From positions 1 to 64,000 of the forward strand of contig CAJFMX010000003.1 in assembly GCA_904393115.1 (NCBI GenBank): DNA of 64,000 bases, read 5' to 3'. Source of the stretch: an uncultured Clostridia bacterium. GTDB taxonomy: Bacteria > Bacillota > Clostridia > Christensenellales > UBA1750. Numbering within the stretch: the first letter of the stretch is position 1; each line of letters begins with the position of its first letter. The notes beneath the pieces were generated by a model. It worked only from the letters and a program-made list of their open reading frames with translations, was not told the origin of the DNA and made no database searches. Position numbers and translations under genes: made by a program. Positions 8,334 to 17,120 of the stretch are shown here, one piece after another.

Positions 8334-10017
8334 GTGGAGGAGGACGCCGGAGGGCGCGGAGAACGCGGACAGCGCGCCGGAGATCGCGGAGCTGTTCGCG
8401 CACGAGGAGGGCGCGGCGTGCTTCCAGGTCGTCCTGCGCGCGCCGGAGCGCTTCGCCCTCTCGACGGGAAAGAAGCACTGGTACTCTCCGGCTGGGCACA
8501 GGGACCGCTACCGCCTGGACGTCGCGGCGCAGGGCGCGCAGGTGCAGGCCTGGATCGAGGACGGCATCCTGGACGACGGCGGCTGCCTGCGCGCCGACGT
8601 GCTGCTGAGCCAGGAGGAGAAGGAATACGAGGCCGGGAGCGCGGCCGTGGTCTTTGTGCAGGTGCGCGCCCCGCGCACCACGCAGGTCCGCGTGCGCGTC
8701 TATCACGCCTTTGGCACGCATCCGGAGGAGCTCCTGTGCGAGCGGACGCTGGCCCTTTCCGTCTACCCCGTGCGCCTGCCCGCGCCGGAGGACTACGCCT
8801 TCTACCTGGACCTCTGGCAGCACCCGTCGAACCTTGCGCGCAAGCACGAGACCCCGCTGTGGAGCGACGCGCACTTTGCCGTGATCGAGCGCTATGCCCG
8901 CACCATGGCCGCGCTGGGGCAGAAGTCCGTCACGGTCCTGGCCGGGGACGTGCCCTGGCGCGGCCAGGGGTGCATGGACAACGACCGCTTCCCCGCGGAC
9001 CTGTTCGAATACGCCATGGTGCGCTCCGTGCGCCATGCGGACGGCAGCGTCGAGCCGGACTTCTCCGTCATGGACCGCTACATCGACACATTCGAGCGCT
9101 GCGGCGTGCGCGGGGACATCGAGATCCTCGGCCTGTGCAACATCTGGAAGAAGGACAGCTTTGACGACCATCCGCTCGTGCCCGGCGACCCGGAGCCCTA
9201 CATCAGCCTGCCCTGCCTGGACGAGCGCACGGGCGCGCTGTCCTACCTGGACAAGCCGGAGCAGGTCGACGCGTTCATCGCCGCGCTGGAGGCGCACCTG
9301 GACGAGACGGGCCGCCTCTCCCGCGCGCGCCTTTCCGCGGACGAGCCGGCGGACATCCCCGCCTACCGCCGCAGCGTGGAGCGCATCCGCCGCGTCGCGC
9401 CGCGCCTGCGCCTGAAGACCGCGATCAACCACGCGGAGTTCATCCCGGCCTTCTCCGACGCCATCGACGACTTCATCCCCTCGCTGGCCTCGGTCTGCGA
9501 GCAGTACGACGAGCTGCAGCGCATCCGGCGGGACCTGTCGGGCAAGCGCTTCCTCTGGTACGTCTGCTGTGCGCCGGCGCATCCCAATACCTACCTGCAC
9601 AGCGACCTGTGCGAGACGCGGCTCATCGGCGCGCTGACGCGCCACATGGGCTTTGACGGGTTCCTGCGCTGGGCCTACACCACCTGGCCCGCGGACCCGC
9701 GGCGGGACGCGCGCTACGGCGCCTTCCCCGCGGGGGATACGCACTTCGTCTACCCGGCGGCCAATGGGGAGCCGCTGCTCTCCCTGCGCTACATGGCCCT
9801 GCGCCGCGCCATCGAGGACTTTGAGATCCTGCGCCTGCTGGACGCGCAGGGCCTCAGGGAGCAGGCCGACGCCCTGGCCGCGTCCGTGCTGCGCGAGCCG
9901 GACGTGCGCAAGTGGTTCCACGGAGAGGAGCCGATCCCGCTGCAGGAGATCTGCGCCACGGACTACGGCGATTACGAGCGCCTCCGCCGCGAGGCCCTTG
10001 CGCTGCTGAGCCGCTGA
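8296..10017 (+). CDS. DUF4091 / GH123-like protein
   Basis: A 573-residue protein. The N-terminal half is beta-rich and lacks a signal peptide. The C-terminal half has the TIM-barrel-associated DUF4091 features: an acidic FSADEPADIP turn, GFLRWAYTTWP, then GDTHFVYPAANGEP and a LRYMALRRAIEDFEILRLL helix, which is the hallmark ending of the family that includes GH123 N-acetylgalactosaminidases. ATG at 8296 follows GGAGGAGAC and lies inside the preceding gene. Absence of a signal peptide suggests that it acts on an imported oligosaccharide or glycoside. Last gene of the tightly packed rightward set before a new promoter. Confidence 0.8.
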   Translation: MDATIRLTHEGFKWRRTPEGAENADSAPEIAELFAHEEGAACFQVVLRAPERFALSTGKKHWYSPAGHRDRYRLDVAAQGAQVQAWIEDGILDDGGCLRADVLLSQEEKEYEAGSAAVVFVQVRAPRTTQVRVRVYHAFGTHPEELLCERTLALSVYPVRLPAPEDYAFYLDLWQHPSNLARKHETPLWSDAHFAVIERYARTMAALGQKSVTVLAGDVPWRGQGCMDNDRFPADLFEYAMVRSVRHADGSVEPDFSVMDRYIDTFERCGVRGDIEILGLCNIWKKDSFDDHPLVPGDPEPYISLPCLDERTGALSYLDKPEQVDAFIAALEAHLDETGRLSRARLSADEPADIPAYRRSVERIRRVAPRLRLKTAINHAEFIPAFSDAIDDFIPSLASVCEQYDELQRIRRDLSGKRFLWYVCCAPAHPNTYLHSDLCETRLIGALTRHMGFDGFLRWAYTTWPADPRRDARYGAFPAGDTHFVYPAANGEPLLSLRYMALRRAIEDFEILRLLDAQGLREQADALAASVLREPDVRKWFHGEEPIPLQEICATDYGDYERLRREALALLSR

Positions 10018-10051
10018 CGCAGGCTGCGGCGGCCCGGGGCGCAAAAAAGGG

Positions 10052-10080
10052 TTGACGCTCCGGGCTCCGCGTACTATCCT
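10052..10080 (+). promoter_or_regulatory. Promoter for the mannonate dehydratase-like gene
   Basis: TTGACG at 10052-10057 and TATCCT at 10075-10080 are separated by 17 bp. The transcript would start about 60 nt ahead of the start codon, giving this gene pair its own promoter inside the island. Confidence 0.65.
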
Positions 10081-10150
10081 GAAAAGCAAGGGTGGGCGCC
10101 CGCGCGGGCGCGCCGAAACAAAGAGAAACGACAAAACGGAGGATACCGGT

Positions 10151-11185
10151 ATGAAAATGGGCCTGGGCTTCTATCCAAGCACCTACAGCGAGGACGCGCT
10201 GTCCTTCGCCAAGCAGATCGGCGTCAGTCACATCATGATCCACATCCCCAGCGCGGAGATGCTCCCCTCCGCCCGGGAGGGCTATTGGTCCGCGGAGGAC
10301 CTGCAGGCGCTGGTCCGCCAGGTCGAGGGCCACGGCCTCAAGCTCGAAGCCATCGAGAACTTTGAGCCCCGCCACTGGGCGCACATCCTCACGGCCGGCC
10401 CCAAGCGCGAGGAGCAGATGGACAACGTCAAGCGCACCATCGAAAACCTCGGCAAGGCGGGCATCCCCATCATGGGCTATAACTTCTCGCTCGCGGCCGT
10501 GGCCGGCCGCAAGATGCTGCCCTATGCGCGCGGCGGCGCGATCTCGCCCGTCTACGACAAGGACGCGGACGAGAACTTCGACAAGCCCCTGCCCAACGGC
10601 TTTGTCTGGGGCCAGCAGGTCGAGGAGGCGGAGGGCGACATGGGCGACGTCTCCCTGGAGGAGATGTGGGACCGCTACGACTGGTTCATGGACCGCATCC
10701 TGCCCGTTGCGGAGGCGGCCGGCGTAAAGATGGCCATCCACCCGGACGACCCGCCCGTGCCCGTCATGCGCCACGTCAACCGGCTGATGGTGAGCGTGGA
10801 CCGCTATGACGAGAACTTCCGGCGGCATCCCTCGCCCAACAACATGGTGGAGTTCTGCCAGGGCACGTTCACGGAGATGCCCTACGGCGACGACTACGTC
10901 TACGACGCCATCGACCACTTCACCAAGATGCAGAAGATCGCCTACGTCCACTTCCGCAACGTGCGCGGCAAGCTCCCGCGCTACTATGAGGAGTTCATCG
11001 ACAGCGGCGACGTGGACATGATGCGCGCGCTGACCCTCTACCGCGACAACGGCTTTGCGGGCATGATCATTCCGGACCACGTGCCCACCATGCCCGTCAA
11101 GGAGCCGTGGACCACGGGCGTCGCCTACACGATCGGCTACATGCGCGCCCTGTGCCGCGCCCTGCACATCGATCTCGAGGACTGA
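10151..11185 (+). CDS. uxuA: Mannonate dehydratase family protein (UxuA-like)
   Basis: A 344-residue TIM-barrel protein of the UxuA type, which dehydrates D-mannonate to 2-keto-3-deoxygluconate in hexuronate catabolism. The metal-site signatures are all present: MAIHPDDPP, VEFCQGTFTEMP (cysteine ligand), YVHFRNVRG and IIPDHVPTM. Length fits the family. It has an upstream promoter and a downstream neighbour 16 nt away that encodes a sugar-isomerase-like TIM barrel. No uxaC or kdgK is in the window, so true mannonate as substrate is likely but not certain; paralogs acting on other sugar acids are known. Confidence 0.88.
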   Translation: MKMGLGFYPSTYSEDALSFAKQIGVSHIMIHIPSAEMLPSAREGYWSAEDLQALVRQVEGHGLKLEAIENFEPRHWAHILTAGPKREEQMDNVKRTIENLGKAGIPIMGYNFSLAAVAGRKMLPYARGGAISPVYDKDADENFDKPLPNGFVWGQQVEEAEGDMGDVSLEEMWDRYDWFMDRILPVAEAAGVKMAIHPDDPPVPVMRHVNRLMVSVDRYDENFRRHPSPNNMVEFCQGTFTEMPYGDDYVYDAIDHFTKMQKIAYVHFRNVRGKLPRYYEEFIDSGDVDMMRALTLYRDNGFAGMIIPDHVPTMPVKEPWTTGVAYTIGYMRALCRALHIDLED

Positions 11186-11201
11186 GGGGAGGAAGAGAAG
11201 C

Positions 11202-12059
11202 ATGTATACGGTGTTGGACGCCTCCATGCTGGGCATCCCGCGCTCCCTTTCGGAGCTCGCCCCGCTGTGCGCCGCGCGCGGCATCGCGGGCCTGAGCGCG
11301 CCGGCCGCCATTTTGGACGATCCGCGCGCGGGGGCGGAGGCCGCGGCGATGATGCGGGACCTCGGCCTGCAGTGGGGGCTGATGCCCATGACGGCGGATT
11401 TCTACGCCTGGGACCTGGGGGACGACGCGTTCGAGGCAGCGCTGCGCGCGCTGGAAGCGCGGGCCTGCGCGGCGGAGAAGCTGGGCGTGCGCTGGGCCTA
11501 CAACCACGTCTGGTCCTCCAGCCCGCGGCCGTTTGACGAAAACTTCGACTGGCATGTGCGTCGCGTCGCCCGCGTGAGCCGGGTGCTCGCGGACCACGGC
11601 ATCCGCTACGGCCTGGAGTTCCTGGGGCCGCACGAGCTGCAGCGGCTGCAGCCCCATCCCTTTGTGCACACGCTTGCCGGCGTGCTGGCCATCGCGGACG
11701 CGGCGGGCGGCGTGGCCGGATTCGCCTTTGATACCTTCCACTGGTACTGCGGAACGAACGGCGACCGGGACGACCTGCTCTACGCCGTGCAGCACGCGGA
11801 CCGCCTCGTCGCCCTGCACCTCAACGATGCGGTGGCGGGCGTTGCCCACGACCAGCAGCGCGACATGGAGCGCCGCCTGCCGCTGGAGACCGGCGTCATC
11901 GACGCCAAGGCGGTCTGCGCCCGCTTCCGGGCGGCCGGCTATGCGGGCCCCTGCATGATCGAGCCCTTTGAACCGGCGCGCACCCGCTTTGCCGCCATGT
12001 CTGCGGAGGAAGCGGTGGATGCGGCAGGCGCGGTGTTCCGCAAGCTGGACCTGCTGTAA
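11202..12059 (+). CDS. Sugar phosphate isomerase/epimerase family TIM barrel
   Basis: A 285-residue protein of the xylose isomerase-like TIM-barrel (AP endonuclease 2) family. Metal-binding-type segments include YGLEFLGPHE, FAFDTFHWYCG, LVALHLNDAV and the C-terminal PCMIEPFEP. GAGGGGAGGAAGAGAAGC upstream supplies the ribosome site for ATG 11202. Such proteins isomerise, epimerise or in some gut bacteria cleave modified sugars. Its 3' end (from 11931) is the left part of a tandem duplication, and a second copy of that end lies at 12235-12363 without the rest of the gene. Confidence 0.85.
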   Translation: MYTVLDASMLGIPRSLSELAPLCAARGIAGLSAPAAILDDPRAGAEAAAMMRDLGLQWGLMPMTADFYAWDLGDDAFEAALRALEARACAAEKLGVRWAYNHVWSSSPRPFDENFDWHVRRVARVSRVLADHGIRYGLEFLGPHELQRLQPHPFVHTLAGVLAIADAAGGVAGFAFDTFHWYCGTNGDRDDLLYAVQHADRLVALHLNDAVAGVAHDQQRDMERRLPLETGVIDAKAVCARFRAAGYAGPCMIEPFEPARTRFAAMSAEEAVDAAGAVFRKLDLL

Positions 12060-12074
12060 GACCCCCAAAACATG

Positions 12075-12110
12075 AGCGGCCCGCCTTCCCCATCGGGAGG
12101 GCGGGCCGCT
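12075..12110. terminator. Convergent hairpin, copy A
   Basis: A long GC stem (AGCGGCCCGCC with GGCGGGCCGCT) around a CATC loop, 16 nt past the isomerase stop. Leftward it is followed by a T-rich ATGTTTT; rightward the T tract is weak. It probably stops transcription from the island. Confidence 0.7.
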
Positions 12111-12117
12111 TGCGCGT

Positions 12118-12234
12118 TATTTCGGCGTCAGGACTTCTTTCCGCGGCGGCCGAAGAGCCGCTGCAGGAGCGGGCGCGAGCGGGCGCCTGGGGAGCACCGT
12201 CTCCGCGAGGTCCGGCGGGTTTTTCAGCCAGCAG
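12118..12234 (-). pseudogene. Remnant of the ppk1 3' end
   Basis: This stretch reproduces the last codons of ppk1 including its TAA (12118-12120 on the plus strand as TTA) but is detached from the gene and has a 10-bp insertion that breaks the frame. It is a by-product of the tandem duplication and not an independent gene. Confidence 0.8.
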
Positions 12235-12363
12235 GCGGCCGGCTATGCGGGCCCCTGCATGATCGAGCCCTTTGAGCCGGCGCGCACCCGCTTTGCCGCC
12301 ATGTCCGCGGAGGAAGCGGTGGATGCGGCAGGCGCGGTGTTCCGCAAGCTGGACCTGCTGTAA
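12235..12363 (+). pseudogene. Remnant of the isomerase-like gene 3' end
   Basis: It encodes the same C-terminal residues as 11931-12059 (AGYAGPCMIEPFEPARTR onward to KLDLL and stop) but has no upstream coding part or start. It was created by the duplication. Confidence 0.8.
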
Positions 12364-12379
12364 GCCCCCCAAAAACATG

Positions 12380-12415
12380 AGCGGCCCGCCTTCCCCATCG
12401 GGAGGGCGGGCCGCT
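12380..12415. terminator. Convergent hairpin, copy B
   Basis: Same stem-loop as at 12075-12110. Read leftward it follows the ppk1 stop by 6 nt and is followed by ATGTTTTTGGGG, so it is the probable ppk1 terminator. Confidence 0.75.
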
Positions 12416-12421
12416 CGCGCG

Positions 12422-14443
12422 TTATTTCGGCGTCAGGACTTCTTTCCGCGGCGGCCGAAGAGCCGCTGCAGGAGCGGGCGCTTGGGGAGCACCGTCTCCG
12501 CGAGGTCCGGCGGGTTTGTCGGCCAGCAGCACGTCCAGGAAGTGGGAGAACCACTGCTTGAGCTCCGGGCTCTCCACCGGGGCGGCGATCTCCACGCGGC
12601 GCACCTGGTTGCGGGTCATCAGGTCCGCGGAGGAGATGTAGATCTGCCGCAAGTCGCCGTCGCCAAAGGCGTAGACGCGGGAGTGCTCCAGGAAGCGGCC
12701 CACGATGCTGGTGACAGTGATGTTGTCGGTCTTGCCGGGAATGCCGGGCACTAGGCAGCAGATGCCGCGCACGATGAGGTCGATGCGCACGCCGGCCTGC
12801 GAGGCTTGCGCCAACTTGTCGATGAACTCGCGCTCGGTCACGGAGTTGACCTTCATGACGATGTGGCCGCGCCCGCCGCGGGCGATCTCGCCGTCGATGA
12901 GGCGCAGGAGCTGGTCCTTCATGGAAAAGGGCGCGACCAGGAGCTTGCTGTACGTCCCGTGCAGGTCCCCGATGAGCATGTTCTGGAAGAAGGCCACGGC
13001 GTCCGCGCCGATGACCGGGTCCGCGGTCAGGAGGCTGAAGTCCGTGTAGAGCGCGGCGGTCTTCTCGTTGAAGTTGCCGGTGCCGACGTGCGTCACGTAG
13101 CTCAGGCCGTTCTTCTCCTGGCGCGTGATGAGGCAGAGCTTGGAGTGGCACTTGTACTTGTCCGCGCCGTAGAGGATGCGGCAGCCGGCCTCCTCCAGCG
13201 CGCGCGCCCATTCGATGTTGTTCTTCTCGTCAAAGCGGGCGCGCAGCTCCACCAGGACCGTGACGTTCTTGCCGTTTTCCGCCGCCGCGCACAGGTGCTT
13301 GACCACGGCGGAATTGCGCGCCAGGCGGTAGATGGTGATCTGGATCGAGACCACCTTCGGGTCCGCGGCGGATTCCTTGAGCAGGTCCAGGAAGGGCTGC
13401 ATGCTCTGATAGGGATAGAAGAGCAGCACGTCGCGCTGGCGAACCTGGTCCCACATGGGCACGTCGGGGTTGAGATAGGCGGGATATTCCGGCTTGTGGG
13501 GTGGATTGTAGAGCTCCGGCACGCCGCCCAGGTCGTAGGCGTAGCCGAGCGAGAGCGGGCAGGAGCTCAGGAACGTCTGCTCCTCGCGCAGGTGGAGCAT
13601 CTGCTGCAGCAGCTCCTTCAGGTGGTGGGCCTCGCCCTGCATCTCCAGGCGGACCGGCGCCAGGTGGTCGCGCTTGCGCAGGAGCTTGACCATGTGCTCG
13701 CGGAAGTCCGGCGCGTCCTCGTCAAACTTCTCCTCGTCGTAGCTGATGTCCGCGTTGCGCGTGACGGCGATGACGGACTGCTCCTCGACGGTGTAGATCT
13801 TGAAGATCTTGCGAAGGTGCGCCAGCAGCACGCTCTCCGTGCGGACAAAGCGCGTCTTGCTGCCGGGCAGGAACAGGATGGGCGGCACAGAGTCCGGCAC
13901 GCTCACGATGCCCAGGAACGTGCGGTCGCGATCGCGCAGGAGCGCGGCGGCGTGCAGGGCCTTGTTCTTCAGGTGCGGAAAGGGATGGTTGCGGTCGATG
14001 ATCTGCGGCGCGAGCAGGGGGCGGATTTTTTGCTGGTAATAGGCCTGGATGTGCGTCTTGTCCTGGCCCTGCAGCTCCTCATAGGGGATGTCCCGCACGT
14101 CGTAGAGGCTCAGCTCCGACATGACCTTGGCAAAGATCGCGTCGCGCAGGCGGATGAGCGGGCGCACGGCCTCGTAGATCATGTTCAGCTGCTCGGCGGG
14201 GGTTTTGCCGCTCTTGTTGTCCTCCGCGTGCGGCGTCATGACGGAGAGGTCGAACAGGCTCCCCACGCGGACCATGAAGAACTCGTCCAGGTTGCTGGTG
14301 AAGATGGAGACAAAGCGCAGCCGCTCCATCAGGGGCACCGTGGGGTCGGTGGCCTCCTCCAGCACGCGCTGGTTGAACTTCAGCCAGCTCAGCTCGCGGT
14401 TTTGGGTGTAGCTCAAATCGTAGCGTTGAGCAGTTTGTGACAA
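12422..14443 (-). CDS. ppk1: Polyphosphate kinase 1
   Basis: A 673-residue PPK1, which reversibly polymerises the terminal phosphate of ATP into polyphosphate. Visible family features are NRELSWLKFNQRVLEEA at the N-terminus, SNLDEFFMVRVG, VELRARFDEKNNIEWA and the catalytic-histidine motif HVGTGNFNEKTA. The start is TTG at 14441-14443, with AGGGAGG seven bases upstream; it gives MSQTAQRYDLSY and a normal length. The gene starts 31 nt inside the 3' end of ppx, so the two opposing polyphosphate enzymes are coupled. Its last 108 nt lie in copy B of the tandem duplication. Confidence 0.96.
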   Translation of the reverse strand: MSQTAQRYDLSYTQNRELSWLKFNQRVLEEATDPTVPLMERLRFVSIFTSNLDEFFMVRVGSLFDLSVMTPHAEDNKSGKTPAEQLNMIYEAVRPLIRLRDAIFAKVMSELSLYDVRDIPYEELQGQDKTHIQAYYQQKIRPLLAPQIIDRNHPFPHLKNKALHAAALLRDRDRTFLGIVSVPDSVPPILFLPGSKTRFVRTESVLLAHLRKIFKIYTVEEQSVIAVTRNADISYDEEKFDEDAPDFREHMVKLLRKRDHLAPVRLEMQGEAHHLKELLQQMLHLREEQTFLSSCPLSLGYAYDLGGVPELYNPPHKPEYPAYLNPDVPMWDQVRQRDVLLFYPYQSMQPFLDLLKESAADPKVVSIQITIYRLARNSAVVKHLCAAAENGKNVTVLVELRARFDEKNNIEWARALEEAGCRILYGADKYKCHSKLCLITRQEKNGLSYVTHVGTGNFNEKTAALYTDFSLLTADPVIGADAVAFFQNMLIGDLHGTYSKLLVAPFSMKDQLLRLIDGEIARGGRGHIVMKVNSVTEREFIDKLAQASQAGVRIDLIVRGICCLVPGIPGKTDNITVTSIVGRFLEHSRVYAFGDGDLRQIYISSADLMTRNQVRRVEIAAPVESPELKQWFSHFLDVLLADKPAGPRGDGAPQAPAPAAALRPPRKEVLTPK

Positions 14444-15327
14444 AGGTATCCCTCCCTGACTCCGTATTGACTGACGAAGATGCGGTCCCGGCACAGCGCA
14501 TGGCCCAGCGCGTTCATCATCAGCGCGCCGGGGATGATGGTGTGGATGCGGTCCGGGCAGGCGCGCAGGATCAGCTTGCGCGCCTGATCGTTGCGCTTGC
14601 AGAGCAGTTCCGTGATCTCCTGCATCTCCTCCGGAAGGATGACGCGGTTTTCGGCATCCTTGCCGAAGTAGGCGTTGGAGATCTTGAGCACGGCCCGCGC
14701 CGTGCCGCCGATGCCGCAGGCGCGCTCGGCGCGCTCCTCGGGCAGGTCGGCGCTCTCCAGGGCCTCCTCCACGCGGCGGGTGATGGCCTTGAGCTCTTCC
14801 TTCTTGGGCCAGATCTTGGAGACGCACTCGTTGAACAGGTTCAGCGAGCCGACGGCCAGGCTCTGCGCCTGCTCGATCTCGCCGTCGCGGCACTCGAGGA
14901 TCTCCGTGCTGCCGCCGCCGATGTCGAACATCGCGCCCGTGCGCATGTCGTTTTTGAGCATGGCGCCGTAGTAGCCGAGCTTGGCCTCCGTCTCGCCCGA
15001 GATCACGTCCACCGTAAGGCCGGTGCGCCGGCGGATCAGGTGCACGGCCTCGTCAGTGTTGCGGATGTTGCGCAGCGACGCCGTGGCAAAGACGTGCATC
15101 TCGCTCATGCCGAAGTGGCCGAGCAGCGTGCGGAATCCGGCCAGCACCGCGCAGGCCTTGTCGATGCCGTCGCGGGAGAGCAGGCCGTCCTCGTTGATGT
15201 AGTTGACAATGCCCGCCATCTCCTTTTCGGAAAAGAGCAGGTCAAAGTCGCCGTTGTCCAGCACGTTGTAGGCGGACAGGCGGATGGTGTTGGACCCCAG
15301 GTCGACCACTGCATACTTCTTGGACAT
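14413..15327 (-). CDS. ppx: Exopolyphosphatase / GppA-type phosphatase
   Basis: A 304-residue Ppx/GppA protein of the ASKHA ATPase fold; it hydrolyses polyphosphate ends or pppGpp. Motifs are VVDLGSNTIRLSAY at the N-terminus, the ISGETEAKLGYYGA loop and FDIGGGSTEI. It is short, matching single-domain forms without the HD extension. ATG at 15325-15327 follows AGAGGCAAGAAACGAA; a longer upstream frame is low-complexity and unlikely. It forms an overlapping operon with ppk1. Confidence 0.93.
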   Translation of the reverse strand: MSKKYAVVDLGSNTIRLSAYNVLDNGDFDLLFSEKEMAGIVNYINEDGLLSRDGIDKACAVLAGFRTLLGHFGMSEMHVFATASLRNIRNTDEAVHLIRRRTGLTVDVISGETEAKLGYYGAMLKNDMRTGAMFDIGGGSTEILECRDGEIEQAQSLAVGSLNLFNECVSKIWPKKEELKAITRRVEEALESADLPEERAERACGIGGTARAVLKISNAYFGKDAENRVILPEEMQEITELLCKRNDQARKLILRACPDRIHTIIPGALMMNALGHALCRDRIFVSQYGVREGYLCHKLLNATI

Positions 15328-15633
15328 TTCGTTTCTTGCCTCTTTATGCGATAATTTGGAAAAAGCAGACGAGAAAGCCGCGCCCCCTGCGGGCGGGGAG
15401 CTCCCTTCATTCTGCAAACACATCTCTATTCTCTATTATAGACCAAGGATGTCTACGTGGCTATACATTTGCGTAAATCCGCCGTAAAATCCCGGATTTT
15501 GGCAGATGCCCGGAAGATTTTACATTTTTTTCCGCGGAGATAGAAGGAACCCTTGCGCCTATGGTATACTATGGAGGAAATAGGCGCCGGAGGGGCCGAT
15601 TTCGCCCGGCGCTAAGACGGAGGAGGAAGGGAC
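15328..15633. other. Divergent intergenic region between ppx and the MFS gene
   Basis: Leftward, a TATAAT lies at 15435-15440 as a likely -10 for ppx-ppk1. Rightward, TATACT at 15565-15570 preceded by TG at 15562-15563 makes an extended -10 for the transporter. The rest, including an AT-rich stretch at 15478-15530, shows no coding potential. Confidence 0.55.
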
Positions 15634-16884
15634 TTGGACAAGATCAAGCTGACGGGTTTGGAGAAGCGATGGATTCTATACGATGTGGGGAATTCGGCCT
15701 TTACGCTCCTGATCTCCACCATCATTCCGATCTACTTCAACGACCTGGCCGGGCGCGCCGGCATCAGCGAGGTGGACTACCTCGCCTATTGGGGCTACGC
15801 CGCCTCCCTGGCCACGGCCATCGTCGCCCTCATCGGTCCGGTGCTGGGCACCATCGCCGACACGCAGAACTACAAGAAGCCGATCTTCACCGTGAGCATG
15901 ATGCTGGGTGTCCTGGGCTGTGCGGCGCTCTCCCTGCCGACGACCTGGATCGTGTTCCTGGCGGTGTTCGTCCTCGCCCGCGTGGGCTACAGCGCGAGCC
16001 TCATCTTTTATGATTCCATGCTGGTGGACGTCACCGACAACAACCGCATGGACGTCGTCTCCTCCCACGGATATGCCTGGGGCTATATCGGCAGCTGCGT
16101 GCCGTTCGTGCTCTCGCTGGGGATCGTGCTGTTTGCCGACGCCCTGGGGCTGACCCTGCGCGCGGCCATGGCCATCGCCTTCTGCCTCAACGCCGCCTGG
16201 TGGGCGCTGATGTCCCTGCCCTTCCTGCGCAGCTACCGGCAGACGCACTTTGCCGCGCGCCCGGAGCGCCCCGTCCGCGAGAGCTTCCGCCGCCTGGGCC
16301 GCACGCTGCGCGACATCCGCGGGCAGAAGCACATCTTCCTCTACCTCCTCGCGTTCTTCTTCTTCATCGACGGCGTGTACACCATCATCGAGATGGCGAC
16401 CGCCTACGGCAGCGCCCTGGGCCTGGATTCGCAGGGGCTGCTCCTGGCGCTGCTGCTGACGCAGATCGTCGCCTTTCCCTGCGCGCTGCTGTTCGGCAAG
16501 TTCTCCAAGCGGTTTGAGGCTGCGCGCCTGATCAAGATCTGCATCGCGGCCTACACGGCCATCGCACTGTTCGCCATCCAGCTCGACCGGCAGTGGGAGT
16601 TCTGGTTCCTCGCCGTGATGGTGGGCATGTTCCAGGGCGCGATCCAGGCGCTCTCCCGCTCCTACTTCGCCCGCATCATTCCGCCGGAGAAGTCCGGGGA
16701 ATACTTCGGCATCTACGACATCTGCGGAAAGGGCGCTTCCTTCATGGGCACTATGCTGGTCGGCGCCGTGGCCCAGCTGACGGGCGTGGCCAACGCGGGC
16801 GTGGGCGCCATCGCGGTCCTGTTCGTCATCGGGTTCCTGCTGTTCTGGAAGGCGGCCAAGCTCAACGCCGCGTGCCGCGCCTAG
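15634..16884 (+). CDS. MFS transporter, UMF1 (Atg22-like) family
   Basis: A 416-residue integral membrane protein with about 12 hydrophobic segments. The N-terminal KRWILYDVGNSAFTLLISTIIPIYF and the following GPVLGTIADTQNYKKP loop are typical of the UMF1/Atg22 major facilitator group, and a conserved GEYFGIYDICGKGASFMG occurs near the C-terminus. The start is TTG at 15634 with GGAGGAAGG upstream. The substrate is unknown; Atg22 in yeast exports amino acids from the vacuole. Followed by a terminator, it is a single-gene unit. Confidence 0.9.
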   Translation: MDKIKLTGLEKRWILYDVGNSAFTLLISTIIPIYFNDLAGRAGISEVDYLAYWGYAASLATAIVALIGPVLGTIADTQNYKKPIFTVSMMLGVLGCAALSLPTTWIVFLAVFVLARVGYSASLIFYDSMLVDVTDNNRMDVVSSHGYAWGYIGSCVPFVLSLGIVLFADALGLTLRAAMAIAFCLNAAWWALMSLPFLRSYRQTHFAARPERPVRESFRRLGRTLRDIRGQKHIFLYLLAFFFFIDGVYTIIEMATAYGSALGLDSQGLLLALLLTQIVAFPCALLFGKFSKRFEAARLIKICIAAYTAIALFAIQLDRQWEFWFLAVMVGMFQGAIQALSRSYFARIIPPEKSGEYFGIYDICGKGASFMGTMLVGAVAQLTGVANAGVGAIAVLFVIGFLLFWKAAKLNAACRA

Positions 16885-16902
16885 CACAGCCCAAAGCTGC
16901 AA

Positions 16903-16929
16903 AGCCTGCCATCCGGCAGGCTTTTTTTT
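16903..16929 (+). terminator. Rho-independent terminator after the MFS gene
   Basis: AGCCTGCC and GGCAGGCT form a stem around ATCC, followed by eight Ts. Confidence 0.92.
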
Positions 16930-17120
16930 GCCGCATGCCATGAATAAAAATTATCCACATGAATAAAAATTCACAAAGAGAAAATGTGGGAAAGCATCAC
17001 AAATCCATCATATTTCGATCACACAACCTTAAAATGATGAAAAAGTGAAGAGTTATTGCGCGAAATGTGAGAAATACACGCAGAATACACGCAAAAACAG
17101 CCCCAAATTATATATTTTGT

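Larger units (their letters stand above)
11931..12234. repeat. Copy A of an imperfect tandem duplication
   Basis: This 304-bp block contains the last 129 nt of the isomerase-like gene, the convergent terminator hairpin and a copy of the 3' end of ppk1. It is followed directly by copy B (12235-12529). Copy A carries 10 extra bases (gagcgggcgc) in its ppk1 part and scattered substitutions, so the copies have diverged. Confidence 0.92.
12235..12529. repeat. Copy B of the imperfect tandem duplication
   Basis: A 295-bp block matching copy A. Here the ppk1 part belongs to the functional ppk1 gene, whereas the isomerase part is the orphan copy. Confidence 0.92.

Noticed and set aside
10018-10051. 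Terminator between the DUF4091 and UxuA-like genes
   Set aside because: The stretch is GC-rich, but no stem followed by a T run could be found.
16951-16959. DnaA-box-like TTATCCACA in an AT-rich region
   Set aside because: Only one good box is seen and no dnaA, dnaN, gyrase or recF gene is near, so it is not an origin.
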